A stretch of DNA of 64,000 bases from Allobosea thiooxidans (GCF_900168195.1 NZ_FUYX01000002.1:549202-613201); one strand, 5' to 3'; positions 35,495 through 44,336 are shown, counted from the stretch's first letter. A program made the numbers and translations. Notes: generated by a model not told the origin, from the sequence alone.

Positions 35495-36630
35495 AATGCG
35501 CGCTCGCCCTTCGACCAGACTGCTCCGATGACCGGCGTGCTGCCCAGCACCTTGAAGCGTACCAGGTCGGCGCGCAGCCCGGTCCTGAGATGGCCGCGAT
35601 CCGTCAGGCCGAGGATGTCGGCGACCTTCCAGGTCACCATGCCCATGGCCTGGGGCAACGCGATGCCGTGGCCGGCATTGAGCTTGACGACGGCCTGCAG
35701 CAGGCTCGCCGGCACGTAATCCGAAGAGAGCCCGTCGAGCAGCCCCTTCTCCGCCAGCTCCGAAACCGAGACGCCGCCGGAATGCGAGCCGCCCCGTACG
35801 ACGTTCGGCGCACCGGCGACGGTGGCGAGCCCATGCTGCTTGGCCGCCGCCGCCGCCTCGACCGTGGTCGGGAATTCCGAGATCACCGCGCCCGAGGCGA
35901 CACCTTCCTCGACATGCTCGGGAATCGTGTCGTCATGGGTCGCGAGCGGGATGCCGCGCGCGCGGAAGATGTCGACCACGGCCTGCCAGTTCTTCGCGAC
36001 ATTGGCGGCGCCTTCGCGCTGGCGCACCGCGACATCCTCCTCGAATTCCTGGACCGTCTTGCCGTTGCCCACGGCATAGGTCTTGAGGTGCTGGAGGTCG
36101 CGCCATTGCCGCTGGCCGGGGGTGTGGTCCATCAGCGAGACGAGCTGGACGAGCGCGTCGTCCTGATAGGGCGCGATGTCCTCCAGCAGCTGCGGGCTCG
36201 TCAGCTCGCAGCGCATATGGATGCGGTGGTCGATGCGGAAGACGTTCTCGCTCTTGCCGTAGGCCAGCGACTTCATCACGTCGGCGAAGATGTCCTTGCG
36301 GTAGTCCTTGGCCGAGAAGGGCGTGCCGGCGCAGACCGCGTCGTAGACGGTGGTCACGCCGGCGGCGGCCATCTGGGCGTCATGGACCAGCGCAGCCGCG
36401 AGCCCGTTCGGCCAGAAGACCTTCGGGCGGGGCATGAAATGCTTTTCCATGTTGTCGGTGTGCATCTCGACGAGGCCGGGAGCGACATAGTCGCCGCCCA
36501 CGTCGATGGCGCCGGGCAGGGAGGACCTGCCCTGGTCGACCGATGCGATGCCGCCTTCGTCGAAGGCGATGGTGCCGGTGACGACCTCGTCTTCGAGGAT
36601 CAGTCTGGCGTTGGTGAGGACGGTCTGCAT
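35491..36630 (-). CDS. phnM: Alpha-D-ribose 1-methylphosphonate 5-triphosphate diphosphatase PhnM
   Basis: 379-residue amidohydrolase-superfamily enzyme that releases pyrophosphate from the ribosyl phosphonate triphosphate before C-P cleavage. The metal-binding segments are VEMHTDNMEKH near residue 55 and ATHDDTIPEHV near 240, and SSDYVPASLLQAV closes the active site. The length matches family norms. It follows phnL by 2 bases in the operon and is coupled to the DUF1045 gene by an ATGA overlap. Confidence 0.95.
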   Translation of the reverse strand: MQTVLTNARLILEDEVVTGTIAFDEGGIASVDQGRSSLPGAIDVGGDYVAPGLVEMHTDNMEKHFMPRPKVFWPNGLAAALVHDAQMAAAGVTTVYDAVCAGTPFSAKDYRKDIFADVMKSLAYGKSENVFRIDHRIHMRCELTSPQLLEDIAPYQDDALVQLVSLMDHTPGQRQWRDLQHLKTYAVGNGKTVQEFEEDVAVRQREGAANVAKNWQAVVDIFRARGIPLATHDDTIPEHVEEGVASGAVISEFPTTVEAAAAAKQHGLATVAGAPNVVRGGSHSGGVSVSELAEKGLLDGLSSDYVPASLLQAVVKLNAGHGIALPQAMGMVTWKVADILGLTDRGHLRTGLRADLVRFKVLGSTPVIGAVWSKGERAF

Positions 36631-36632
36631 CG

Positions 36633-37328
36633 TCAGGCTTTCCGGAAAGCGGTGATATCGAGATAGCGTGTCGCGACCCTTTCGCGAACCGCCTCGTCAT
36701 GGAAAATGCCGACGATGGCGGAGCCGGCGGCGCGCGCTTCCGCGATGAGGTCGACGACGACGTCGCGATTGGCGGCGTCGAGCGAGGCGGTCGGTTCGTC
36801 GATGAGCATGATCGCGGAGGGATCGACGAAGGAGCGCGCGATGTTGACGCGCTGCTGCTCGCCGCCGGAGAAGGTGGCGGGCGCGAGGTTCCAGAGCCGT
36901 TCCGGCAGGTTGAGGCGAGCGAGCATGGCCTTGGCGCGCTCGGTCGCTGTTTCGGGCATAGCGCCGCGGGCCAGCAGCGGGTCGCGCACGATGTCGAGCG
37001 TCGAGACGCGCGGGATCACGCGCAAGAACTGAGAGACGAAGCCGAGCGTGCGGCGGCGGATGTCGAGCACGGTGCGCGGCACGGCGGCGACGATGTCGAC
37101 GGGGCGGCCGGCATGGGTGATGCGGATCGCGCCGGCGGTCGGCCTGTAGTTGCCGTAGAGGATGCGCAGCAGGCTCGACTTGCCGGCGCCGGACGCGCCG
37201 GCGAGCACCAGCGCCTCGCCGGCCTCGACGCTGAAATTGACGTTGTCGAAGACGGGCAGACGCGCTCCGCCCTGGTTGTGCAGGGTGAAGGTCTTGGCGA
37301 CGTTCTCGACCTGAATCATCGTGGTCAT
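36633..37328 (-). CDS. phnL: C-P lyase system ABC protein PhnL
   Basis: 231-residue ABC ATPase of the C-P lyase machinery rather than of a transporter. Walker A GASGAGKSS, signature FSGGEQQRVNIARS, Walker B IMLIDEPTASLD and the H-loop FHDEAV are intact. Start ATG 37328 or 37319. A repeat of about 92 bases separates it from phnK, unlike the tight spacing elsewhere in the operon. Confidence 0.95.
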   Translation of the reverse strand: MTTMIQVENVAKTFTLHNQGGARLPVFDNVNFSVEAGEALVLAGASGAGKSSLLRILYGNYRPTAGAIRITHAGRPVDIVAAVPRTVLDIRRRTLGFVSQFLRVIPRVSTLDIVRDPLLARGAMPETATERAKAMLARLNLPERLWNLAPATFSGGEQQRVNIARSFVDPSAIMLIDEPTASLDAANRDVVVDLIAEARAAGSAIVGIFHDEAVRERVATRYLDITAFRKA

Positions 37329-37383
37329 GGGGTCAGTGCCTTGTGCCGGCGAGGTGACGAGGGTGTGACAGGGTAATTGCTGC

Positions 37384-37475
37384 CGTCATGCTCGCCCCTG
37401 TGGCGAGCATCCACGTCTTGAACACCGCAGGCGGCGAGGAAGACGTGGATGGTCGGGACAAGCCCGACCATGACG
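37384..37475. repeat. Palindromic repeat, family F copy 2
   Basis: Copy lying between phnK and phnL: CGTCATGCTCGCCCC, CATCCACGTCTTGAAC, GACGTGGATGG, GGTCGGGACAAGCCCGACC, ATGACG. Nearly identical to 38326-38419. Confidence 0.9.
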
Positions 37476-37489
37476 AATTGCGGATCACC

Positions 37490-38296
37490 TCACACACTCA
37501 GCACCGCCGAGGTGAGAAGCTGCGTATAGGCGTGGTGCGGGTCGTCCAGCACCTGGTCGGTCAGGCCCTGCTCGACGACGCGGCCATCCTTCATCACCAT
37601 CAACCGGTCGGTCAGGAGACGCGCGACGGCGAGGTCGTGGGTGACGATGATCGCGGCGAGGCCGAGATCGCGGACCAGCACGCGCAGCAGGTCGAGCAGG
37701 CGGGCCTGCACGGAGACGTCGAGGCCGCCGGTCGGCTCGTCCATGAAGACGAGGCGGGGTTCCGAGACCAGCACGCGGGCGATCTGCAGACGCTGCTGCA
37801 TGCCGCCGGAGAACTGGCGCGGCCGATCGTCGATGCGCGTGCCGGCGATCTCGACGCGCTGGAGCCAGTCGAGAGCCCGCTCGCGGATCTGGCCGTAGTG
37901 CCGGTCGCCGCGATCCATCAGCCGCTCGCCGACATTGCCGCCGGCGGTGACATCCATGCGCAGGCCGTCGCGCGGGTTCTGGTGGACGATCCCCCAGGCG
38001 GTGCGCATCAGGCGGCGGCGCTCCTGCTCGGAGACCGAATAGATGTTAAGCGGCTCGGTGCCGCCCCTGAACAGCACCTCGCCCTCGTCGGGCTTGTCGA
38101 TGCCGGCGAGGCAGCGCAGCAGGGTCGACTTACCCGAGCCGGATTCGCCGACGATGCCAAGCACCTCGCCCGGCCAGAGATCGAAGGAGACATCGGCGCA
38201 GCCGATGCGCTCGCCATAGAAGCGGCTGACGCCGGCGACGGAAAGCAAGGGGGCGGGTTCGAGGTTGGCGTCTGGGAAGGTGGGGTGGGCGGTCAT
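37490..38296 (-). CDS. phnK: C-P lyase system ABC protein PhnK
   Basis: 268-residue ABC ATPase that docks on the PhnGHIJ core complex. Walker A GESGSGKST, signature FSGGMQQRLQIARV and Walker B LVFMDEPTGGLD are present; the N-terminus has LLSVAGVSRFYGERIGC. ATG 38294-38296 has CGGAG nine bases upstream; the frame continues upstream into a palindromic repeat and that extension is rejected. Flanked on both sides by family F repeats. Confidence 0.95.
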   Translation of the reverse strand: MTAHPTFPDANLEPAPLLSVAGVSRFYGERIGCADVSFDLWPGEVLGIVGESGSGKSTLLRCLAGIDKPDEGEVLFRGGTEPLNIYSVSEQERRRLMRTAWGIVHQNPRDGLRMDVTAGGNVGERLMDRGDRHYGQIRERALDWLQRVEIAGTRIDDRPRQFSGGMQQRLQIARVLVSEPRLVFMDEPTGGLDVSVQARLLDLLRVLVRDLGLAAIIVTHDLAVARLLTDRLMVMKDGRVVEQGLTDQVLDDPHHAYTQLLTSAVLSV

Positions 38297-38325
38297 GGGC
38301 GCATCTCCGGGGTGGAGGGCTCTGT

Positions 38326-38419
38326 CGTCATGCTCGCCCTTGTGGCGAGCATCCACGTCTTGAACACGGCGCTCGGCCGGCGAAGACGTGGATGGTCGGG
38401 ACAAGCCCGACCATGACGG
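38326..38419. repeat. Palindromic repeat, family F copy 3
   Basis: Lies between phnJ and phnK with ends CGTCATGCTCGCCC and GCCCGACCATGACGG. The final hairpin GGTCGGGACAAGCCCGACC could stall or protect the phn transcript. Confidence 0.9.
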
Positions 38420-38444
38420 GCGGCGGCGGTGGCGAGGTGACGCG

Positions 38445-39368
38445 TCATTGCGCCGCCTCCTCGACCAGGCCGCTCGCGGCCGCGTCGCCCAGCATCGTGC
38501 CGCGATGGCCTTCAGCCCGGCGGGTCTCGCAATAATGGCTGTCGGAACAGACGAACATGCGCCCGCCCTGGTCGTCGATCACGACCTCGTCGAGATAGCT
38601 GTCGCCCGCGCCGCAGAGCCCGCAGGGCTGCGTCCAGCTCTGGATGCGGAAGGGGTGATCCTCGAAATCGAGGCTGCGCACGCTGGTATGAGGTGGCAGC
38701 GCGTAGATGCGCTTCTCACGGCCGGCGCCGAAGAGCTGGAGCGCCGGCGACATGTGCATCTTCGGATTGTCGAATTTCGGGATCGGCGAGGGCGCCATCA
38801 CGTAGCGGCCATTGACCATGACCGGATAGTCATAGGTCTTGGTGATCTCGCCATAGCGGGCGATGTCCTCATAGAGCTTGACCTGCATCAGCCCGTATTC
38901 GGCCCAGGCATGCATCTTGCGGGTCTCGGCCTCGCGCGGCTCGAGACGGCGTAAGGGTTCGGGCATCGGCACCTGATAGACCATGACCTGCCCGCTCTTC
39001 AGCGGCGCCTCCGGGATGCGGTGGCGGGTCTGGATGATCGTCGCCTCGTCGGTCGCCTCGCAGGTGCGGGCATCGGCGGTGCGCTCGAAGAATTTCCGGA
39101 TCGAGACGGCATTGGTGGTGTCGTCGGCGCCCTGATCGATCACCTTGAGCGTATCGGCTGGGCCGATGATCGCGGCGGTGATCTGGATGCCGCCGGTGCC
39201 CCAGCCGCGGGCCAGCGGCATCTCGCGGGAGCCGAAGGGCACCTGATAGCCGGGCACCGCGACCGCCTTGAGCAAAGCGCGGCGGATCATCCGCTTGGTC
39301 TGCTCGTCGAGATAGGCGTAGTTGTAAGCCGGCTTCGTATCGTCCGCCGGCATCTGATGGATGGTCAT
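38445..39368 (-). CDS. phnJ: Alpha-D-ribose 1-methylphosphonate 5-phosphate C-P lyase PhnJ
   Basis: 307-residue radical-SAM-type enzyme that breaks the carbon-phosphorus bond. C249, C252, C274 and C280 match, with a constant offset of 8, the four cysteines of the E. coli enzyme (C241, C244, C266, C272; three bind the 4Fe-4S cluster and C272 forms the thiyl radical). The glycyl-radical site corresponds to G40 in VAVPGYQVPF. Start overlaps the phnI stop by four bases. All key residues are present, so it should be active. Confidence 0.97.
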   Translation of the reverse strand: MTIHQMPADDTKPAYNYAYLDEQTKRMIRRALLKAVAVPGYQVPFGSREMPLARGWGTGGIQITAAIIGPADTLKVIDQGADDTTNAVSIRKFFERTADARTCEATDEATIIQTRHRIPEAPLKSGQVMVYQVPMPEPLRRLEPREAETRKMHAWAEYGLMQVKLYEDIARYGEITKTYDYPVMVNGRYVMAPSPIPKFDNPKMHMSPALQLFGAGREKRIYALPPHTSVRSLDFEDHPFRIQSWTQPCGLCGAGDSYLDEVVIDDQGGRMFVCSDSHYCETRRAEGHRGTMLGDAAASGLVEEAAQ

Positions 39369-40579
39369 TCCGCAGCCTCCGGCATGGCGTTCTGCTCTTG
39401 AGCCAGCCGCTCCTCGCGCTCCCTGCGGATGCGGCGGATCAGTTCGAGCTCGCCCTGGAAATCGACATAATGCGGCAGCTTCAGATGCTCGACGAAGCCG
39501 GCCGCCTCGACATTGTCGGCGTGGTAGAGGACGAATTCGTCCTGTTGCGCCGGGTAGTTGGTCGCCTCGCCGAAATCGCGCGCCTTGAGGGCGCGGTCGA
39601 CCAGCGACATCGACATCGCCTTGCGCTCGCTATGGCCGAAGACGAGGCCATAGCCGCGGGTGAATTGCGGCGGGACGTCCTTCGAGCCCTGGAACTGGTT
39701 GACCATCTGGCACTCGGTCAGGGTGACGTCGCCGAGATCGACGGCAAAGCCGAGCTCTTCCGGCACGAACTCGACCGCAACCTCGCCGACGCGGACTTCG
39801 CCGACAAAGGGGTGGGTGCCGCCAAAACCGCGCTGCACGGAATAGCCGAGGCCGAGCAGGAAGCCCTCGTCGCCACGCGCCATCGATTGCAGGCGCACGT
39901 CGCGATCGGCCGGGAAGGAGACGGGATCGCGCGTCAGGTCGAAGGGACGCGGATCGCCCTCCGGCGGCTCTTCCGCTTCCATCAGCCCTTCGGCGCCGAG
40001 GATGTCGGGCACGCGCGGCATGGTGGCGTCGAGGGGAGCCCTTTCCTTCTCCCCTTGGGGGAGAAGGTGGCCCGGCGAAGCCGGGTCGGATGAGGGAACG
40101 CTTGGCGATCCGGCATTTTGCGCATCGCGCGGCATGCCCTCACCCCACCCGAGGGGAGAGGGGGCCTGTTGAGGTTCCATCAGCGCGAAATCGAACAGGC
40201 GATGCGTGTAGTCATAGGTCGGGCCGAGCACCTGCCCGCCGGGCAGATCCTTGTAGGTGGCGGATACGCGGCGGCGGATCGCCATCGCGGCGGTGTCGAG
40301 CGGTTCGGAGGAACCGAAGCGCGGCAGCGTGGTGCGATAGGCGCGCATCAGGAAGGCGGCCTCGATCACGTCGCCCTGCGATTGCTTCAGCGCGAGCGCG
40401 GCGAGGTCCTGATCATAGAGCGAGCCCTCGTTCATCACGCGCGCACAGGCCAGCGCCTGCTGCTCGCGGATCTGGGCGACGCTGATCTCCGGCACGGCTG
40501 GGTCGCCGCGACGAGCCTCGGCGACGAGATCATGCGTGGCGAGGATGGCGGCTTCGCCGCCTTTCACTGCAACGTACAT
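39365..40579 (-). CDS. phnI: C-P lyase core subunit PhnI with an in-frame repeat insertion
   Basis: 404 residues; the family is usually about 355-370. PhnI provides nucleosidase activity and is part of the PhnGHIJ core. Conserved parts include MYVAVKGGEAAILATH, DQDLAALALKQSQGD and KVMVNQFQG-type C-terminal segments (YGLVFGHSERKAMSMSL). Residues about 139-180 (starting PSPLGWGEG, ending HLLPQGEKE) are encoded by a palindromic repeat and replace nothing recognisable, so they look like an insertion into the variable loop between the two halves. Overlaps phnH by one base (TGATG) and phnJ by four. Confidence 0.94.
   Translation of the reverse strand: MYVAVKGGEAAILATHDLVAEARRGDPAVPEISVAQIREQQALACARVMNEGSLYDQDLAALALKQSQGDVIEAAFLMRAYRTTLPRFGSSEPLDTAAMAIRRRVSATYKDLPGGQVLGPTYDYTHRLFDFALMEPQQAPSPLGWGEGMPRDAQNAGSPSVPSSDPASPGHLLPQGEKERAPLDATMPRVPDILGAEGLMEAEEPPEGDPRPFDLTRDPVSFPADRDVRLQSMARGDEGFLLGLGYSVQRGFGGTHPFVGEVRVGEVAVEFVPEELGFAVDLGDVTLTECQMVNQFQGSKDVPPQFTRGYGLVFGHSERKAMSMSLVDRALKARDFGEATNYPAQQDEFVLYHADNVEAAGFVEHLKLPHYVDFQGELELIRRIRREREERLAQEQNAMPEAAE
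40039..40165. repeat. Palindromic repeat, family E copy 1, inside phnI
   Basis: CTTCTCCCCTTGGGGGAGAAGG at the left and CCCTCACCCCACCCGAGGGG near the right; the core has GGCCCGGCGAAGCCGGG. The second copy, inside pbpC, is at 53772-53904. In phnI it is read without a stop. Confidence 0.85.
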
Positions 40580-41184
40580 CAGCGGGCCTCCTCGATCTGT
40601 GTCGAGCGCGGCAGGCCAATCAGACCGTCGCCCTGAGCGAGCAGGACATCGATGCCGAGCGGATAGAGCGCGCCGTTCTCGCGCAGCCCTTCTACGAAGC
40701 CGGAGCGCAGGCCCTGCGGTGTGATCGCCCGGGTTCCGGGAATGCCCGGGCCGGCCAGGGTGAGGGCCGTGCCGCCTTCCAGCGCCGTGATCTGCACGAT
40801 CACGGTGGTCGAACGGTCCGGAAACTGGTCCGTGCCGAGGTTGAAGGCGGAAAGCTTCGGCTCGCCGGCCGCACCGTCGAGCACCGCGAAGGCGGCCTCA
40901 GTGGGATCGTCGACGAGCGCGGCGGCGCAATGGAAGCGCAGCCAGGCGCCGGCCGGGCCGTTACGTAGGGCTTCCGGCAGCCAGACCGGGGTCTCGTAAT
41001 CGGCGAGTGTCAGCAGTGCGATGGCCGTCGCGGTCGCGAGGCCTTCCGGCGGCGCGATTTCGCCGGTGACCCGCTGCAAGGTTCCGGGCTCGGAGAGCGC
41101 GGCGAGCAAGGCGCGGAAGGCGGCCTGCGACTGGAAGACCGGATCGGAGAAGCCGGGGGCGATCATGGCTTGAGCGGACATCAT
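40579..41184 (-). CDS. phnH: C-P lyase core subunit PhnH
   Basis: 201-residue subunit, structurally a vestigial PLP-fold protein, needed for transfer of phosphonate to the ribose of ATP. GFSDPVFQSQAAFRALLAALSEPGT at the N-terminus and IVQITALEGGTALTLAGPGIPG in the middle are family segments. Start overlaps phnG by four bases; stop overlaps phnI by one. Confidence 0.94.
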   Translation of the reverse strand: MMSAQAMIAPGFSDPVFQSQAAFRALLAALSEPGTLQRVTGEIAPPEGLATATAIALLTLADYETPVWLPEALRNGPAGAWLRFHCAAALVDDPTEAAFAVLDGAAGEPKLSAFNLGTDQFPDRSTTVIVQITALEGGTALTLAGPGIPGTRAITPQGLRSGFVEGLRENGALYPLGIDVLLAQGDGLIGLPRSTQIEEAR

Positions 41185-41612
41185 GCCCCCCTGACCAGCG
41201 TGAAGAAATCGACCTTGGTCGCGGCTGCCTTTCGGGAGGCGAGGTCGCGGGCCGAAGCCTGCTGCGCAGCGAGCGTCGCGACGCCCTGATGCAGGCCGCT
41301 GCCCTCGGCCTCGTCCTGGAGGCGGGCATCGAGCAGGGCGGCGAGCCGCGCCTTCCGGCCGTCGCGGCCGAGCGCGTAGGAGAAACCCATGCGTCCGTTG
41401 GAGAGGCGCACGACGCAGCGGGTCACCGTGGCTTCGCCGAGATTGAAGCGGCGGCCGGCGCCGCCGGCGCGACCCTCGACCATGACGGTGCCGGTCTCCG
41501 GCGCCTTCAGCAGGTCATGCTCCGGCGGATCGCCGAGCAGGCTTTCGATCTCGGCGCGGGAGGCGCGCGCCAGCGTCGCCATCCAGCTTTGTCTCGGGGT
41601 CTTCTGGCTCAT
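41181..41612 (-). CDS. phnG: C-P lyase core subunit PhnG
   Basis: 143-residue first subunit of the PhnGHIJ complex. RQSWMATLARASRAEIESLL and VEGRAGGAGRRFNLGEATVTRCVVRL are typical. First gene of the phnG-H-I-J-K-L-M-DUF1045 operon; the phnF operator pair lies 30-70 bases upstream of its start. Confidence 0.94.
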   Translation of the reverse strand: MSQKTPRQSWMATLARASRAEIESLLGDPPEHDLLKAPETGTVMVEGRAGGAGRRFNLGEATVTRCVVRLSNGRMGFSYALGRDGRKARLAALLDARLQDEAEGSGLHQGVATLAAQQASARDLASRKAAATKVDFFTLVRGA

Positions 41613-41641
41613 CGGCGCAGGCTCGCTGGTCAGGTCTGAAT

Positions 41642-41649
41642 GTCTAGAC
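41642..41649. promoter_or_regulatory. PhnF-type operator 1
   Basis: GTCTAGAC, a perfect palindrome fitting the GTnTAnAC consensus of HutC-subfamily GntR regulators. 30 bases upstream of phnG. Confidence 0.75.
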
Positions 41650-41674
41650 TATGCTAGGTCGGTCGATGGCAAAG

Positions 41675-41682
41675 GTCTATAC
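41675..41682. promoter_or_regulatory. PhnF-type operator 2
   Basis: GTCTATAC, second GTnTAnAC site, 33 bases (about three helical turns) from the first and 18 bases before the phnF start. The wider context on the minus strand, AAGTATAGACCT, resembles the PhnF site reported in Mycobacterium (from memory TGGTATAGACCA). Confidence 0.75.
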
Positions 41683-41700
41683 TTTTTGAAAGACGTTTTG

Positions 41701-42444
41701 ATGACGGATGCGGCATTGGCGGAACGGGACGGGGGGACGGCCTGGCGACGCATCGCCGACGAGCTGGCGGAGGCGATCGCCCGGGGCGAGTACCATCCGG
41801 GTGACACGCTGCCGGCCTCGGTCGCGCTGGCGGAGCGCTACGGCGTGCATCGCCATACGGTGCGACAGGCCTTCCGCCACCTCGCCGATCAGGGGCTGGT
41901 GACGGTGGCGCGTGGACGCGGCACGCAGGTGACGGCGCCGCGCGTGCCCTATCCGATCGGCCGGCGCGTCAGCATGCGCGCCAATTTCGGCAAGCTCGGC
42001 ATCGTCGGGACGAGTCGCGTGCTGTCCGCCGCCATGGAGGAGGGCGCGGCGGAAGCCTGCGTGGCGCTCGGCTTGAAGACCGGGACGCCGCTCTGGCGCG
42101 TCGAAGGCTTGAGCCTCGGCGACGGCGTGCCGATGGGCACCGGCGTCCACTGGCTCTCGGTCGAGCGCTTCCCCGATTTCGACCGGGCCTTTCGCGAGGC
42201 GGGGGCCTCGATGACCGCCGCCTTCAGGGCCTATGGCATCGAGGATTATGTGCGCTTGTCGACGCGGCTGACGGCGCGGCTCGCCGACGAGCGCGAGGCC
42301 GAATTGCTACAGATCGCGCCCGAGGCGGCGGTGATGGTCTCGACGGCGGTCGACGCCCTGCCGGATCTGACGCCGATCCACCTCGTCTCGAGCGTCTTCG
42401 CCGGCGAGCGCATGGAGATGGTGATCGAGCCGTTCAGGGATTGA
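41701..42444 (+). CDS. phnF: GntR-family phosphonate regulator PhnF
   Basis: 247-residue repressor of the HutC subfamily. Winged helix at about 14-80 (YHPGDTLPASVALAERYGVHRHTVRQAFRHLADQGLV) and a UTRA ligand-binding domain at about 95-240. ATG 41701 is chosen; the frame is open far upstream but would run through phnG. It is divergent from phnG over 88 bases that contain two matching operators, so it probably regulates both itself and the phnG operon. Confidence 0.93.
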   Translation: MTDAALAERDGGTAWRRIADELAEAIARGEYHPGDTLPASVALAERYGVHRHTVRQAFRHLADQGLVTVARGRGTQVTAPRVPYPIGRRVSMRANFGKLGIVGTSRVLSAAMEEGAAEACVALGLKTGTPLWRVEGLSLGDGVPMGTGVHWLSVERFPDFDRAFREAGASMTAAFRAYGIEDYVRLSTRLTARLADEREAELLQIAPEAAVMVSTAVDALPDLTPIHLVSSVFAGERMEMVIEPFRD

Positions 42445-42452
42445 GAACCGCC

Positions 42453-42548
42453 CTCATGCTCGGGCCTGACCCGAGCATCTCTGGACGGAAAGGCGTCTCT
42501 TCCTGCGGGAGATTCTCGGGCTTCGCATCGCTGCGCCCGAGAATGACG
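42453..42548. repeat. Palindromic repeat, family A variant
   Basis: CTCATGCTCGGGCCTGACCCGAGCAT on the left is itself a hairpin; the right end TTCTCGGGCTTCGCATCGC...CGCCCGAGAATGACG parallels the right end of the copy at 3316-3431 with CCCGGGAT replaced by CCCGAGAAT. Lies between convergent phnF and phnE. Confidence 0.7.
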
Positions 42549-42557
42549 GCGAGGGCC

Positions 42558-43412
42558 TCAACTCGCCCGCTTGCCGATGATCGCGAAGCGCAGCTTCCCC
42601 GAGAGGAAGTCGATGGCCGAGACGGCGGCGAGGATCAGCAGGATCAGGAAGGAGACCTGCTGCCATTCCAGCGTGCGGATCGTCTCGGCGAGATAGAGGC
42701 CGATGCCGCCGGCGCCGACGATGCCGATGATGGTCGAGGAGCGGGTGTTCGACTCGATGAAGTAGAGCACCTGGCTCGCGATCACCGGCAGCACCTGCGG
42801 CAGCAGGCCGAAGCGGATCTCATGGGCCTTGCCGCCGCCGACCGAAGCCACGCCGTCGACCGCCTTGCGGTCGGTCGCCTCGATCGCCTCGGAATAGAGC
42901 TTGCCGAAGGCGCCGAGATCGCTGGTCATGATCGCGAGCATGCCGGCGAAGGGGCCGAGACCCACGACGTTGACCCAGATCAGCGCCCAGATCAGGGCAT
43001 CGACGCCGCGCACGGTGTCGAGCGAGCGGCGGGCGAGGAAATGCACGACGCGGTTGGCGACGACGTTGCGCGCCGCGATGAAGCCGAGCGGCAGTGCGAG
43101 AATGGCGGCAAGCACGGTGCCGAGGAAGGCGATCGCGATGGTCTCGAACAGGGCCTGTAGGAAGATCAGGGCGCGCGTCCAGGAGCCCGGGTCGGGCGGC
43201 AGCATCAGCACCACGAAGGAACCGAGATTGCCGAGGCCGGCGATGATCTTCCAGATCGAGGTCTCGAGCGTCGTCAGCCCGTAGAGGAAGAGACCGGCGA
43301 GCGCCGCGATTGTGCCGATGGTGACGAGCTTCGTCCGGAGCGAGCCGCGGATCGCCGCCTCGTGGCGGCGCAGAATGTCGGCGCGCTCGGTTGCGGTGAG
43401 GGCGAGGCTCAT
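42558..43412 (-). CDS. phnE: Phosphonate ABC transporter permease PhnE (second copy)
   Basis: 284-residue inner-membrane permease with about six helices. The binding-protein-dependent permease motif with SVGGGKAHEIRFGLLPQVLPVIAS (EAA loop) contacts PhnC. It differs clearly from the neighbouring PhnE, so the channel is probably a heterodimer. ATG 43410-43412 overlaps the upstream permease stop by four bases. The transporter gene order is phnC-phnD-phnE-phnE. Confidence 0.94.
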   Translation of the reverse strand: MSLALTATERADILRRHEAAIRGSLRTKLVTIGTIAALAGLFLYGLTTLETSIWKIIAGLGNLGSFVVLMLPPDPGSWTRALIFLQALFETIAIAFLGTVLAAILALPLGFIAARNVVANRVVHFLARRSLDTVRGVDALIWALIWVNVVGLGPFAGMLAIMTSDLGAFGKLYSEAIEATDRKAVDGVASVGGGKAHEIRFGLLPQVLPVIASQVLYFIESNTRSSTIIGIVGAGGIGLYLAETIRTLEWQQVSFLILLILAAVSAIDFLSGKLRFAIIGKRAS

Positions 43413-44290
43413 CGGCCGTGCTCCAGGCTGAGGAGGGCGTGGCGCAGCCGCTCGGTGCCGTAGTCGATCAGCATCACCGCGACGATGATGAGCAGCAGGA
43501 TGGCGCTGACATCGGTGAAGTAGAATTTGCGGATCGCCTCGATCAGGTCCTGGCCGATGCCGCCGGCGCCGACGAAGCCCATGATCGAGGCGCCGCGGAC
43601 ATTGATCTCGAAGCGCAGCAGCGCGTAGCTGGCAAAGTTGGAGAGCACCTGCGGCACCACCGCGAAGCGCACGATCTGCCACCAGCTGCCGCCGGATGCG
43701 GTGACGCCGTCGACCGGTTTCAGGTCGATATTCTCGACCACCTCGGAGAAGAGCTTGCCGAGCGCGCCCATGGTGTGGATCGCGATGGCGAGCACGCCGG
43801 GCAGCGGGCCGAGGCCGAAGGCGATGACGAAGATCAGCGCGAAGACGATCTCGGGGACGGTGCGGCAGAATTCGAGGAAGCGGCGGACCGCGAAGCGCAG
43901 CCAGGGCGCGCGGCCGAGATTGGCGGCGGCGGCGAAGCAGAACAGGAAGGCGCCGGCAGCGCCGAGGATGGTGCCGACATAGGCGATCAGGACCGTCTGC
44001 CAGAGCAGCTTGAGCCAGCCCTTCAGGCCCCAGTACCATTCGCCGAGATCGGCGCCGAGGCTGGCGAGCCTGAGCGTCGGCAGCGTCTCGTAGATGTATT
44101 TCGGGAAGCGGTGGATGTTCTCGAAGAACTTGGCGAGATCGACCTCGGCGCCGCGTGCCGACAGCAGAACGCAGGCGATGAAGACGAGGATGCCGATCAG
44201 GGCCTGCCGGCGCTTGGCCGCTGCGGCCTGCCGGTAGGTCTCGGCATGGGCCCGGATGGCCGGGTCGTTGCGGTCGATCGCGAGGGTCAT
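43409..44290 (-). CDS. phnE: Phosphonate ABC transporter permease PhnE (first copy)
   Basis: 293-residue permease. It has a longer N-terminus with membrane helix at about 30-46, the periplasmic segment FFENIHRFPKYIYETLPTL, and the EAA loop TASGGSWWQIVRFAVVPQVLSNFAS. Separated from phnD by a family F repeat of about 99 bases. Together with the following permease it forms the membrane channel for phosphonates. Confidence 0.94.
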   Translation of the reverse strand: MTLAIDRNDPAIRAHAETYRQAAAAKRRQALIGILVFIACVLLSARGAEVDLAKFFENIHRFPKYIYETLPTLRLASLGADLGEWYWGLKGWLKLLWQTVLIAYVGTILGAAGAFLFCFAAAANLGRAPWLRFAVRRFLEFCRTVPEIVFALIFVIAFGLGPLPGVLAIAIHTMGALGKLFSEVVENIDLKPVDGVTASGGSWWQIVRFAVVPQVLSNFASYALLRFEINVRGASIMGFVGAGGIGQDLIEAIRKFYFTDVSAILLLIIVAVMLIDYGTERLRHALLSLEHGR

Positions 44291-44336
44291 GGATCTTGCG
44301 TCCGTTGCCGGAGAGGGCGCCTGGCAGCGCCGCAGC

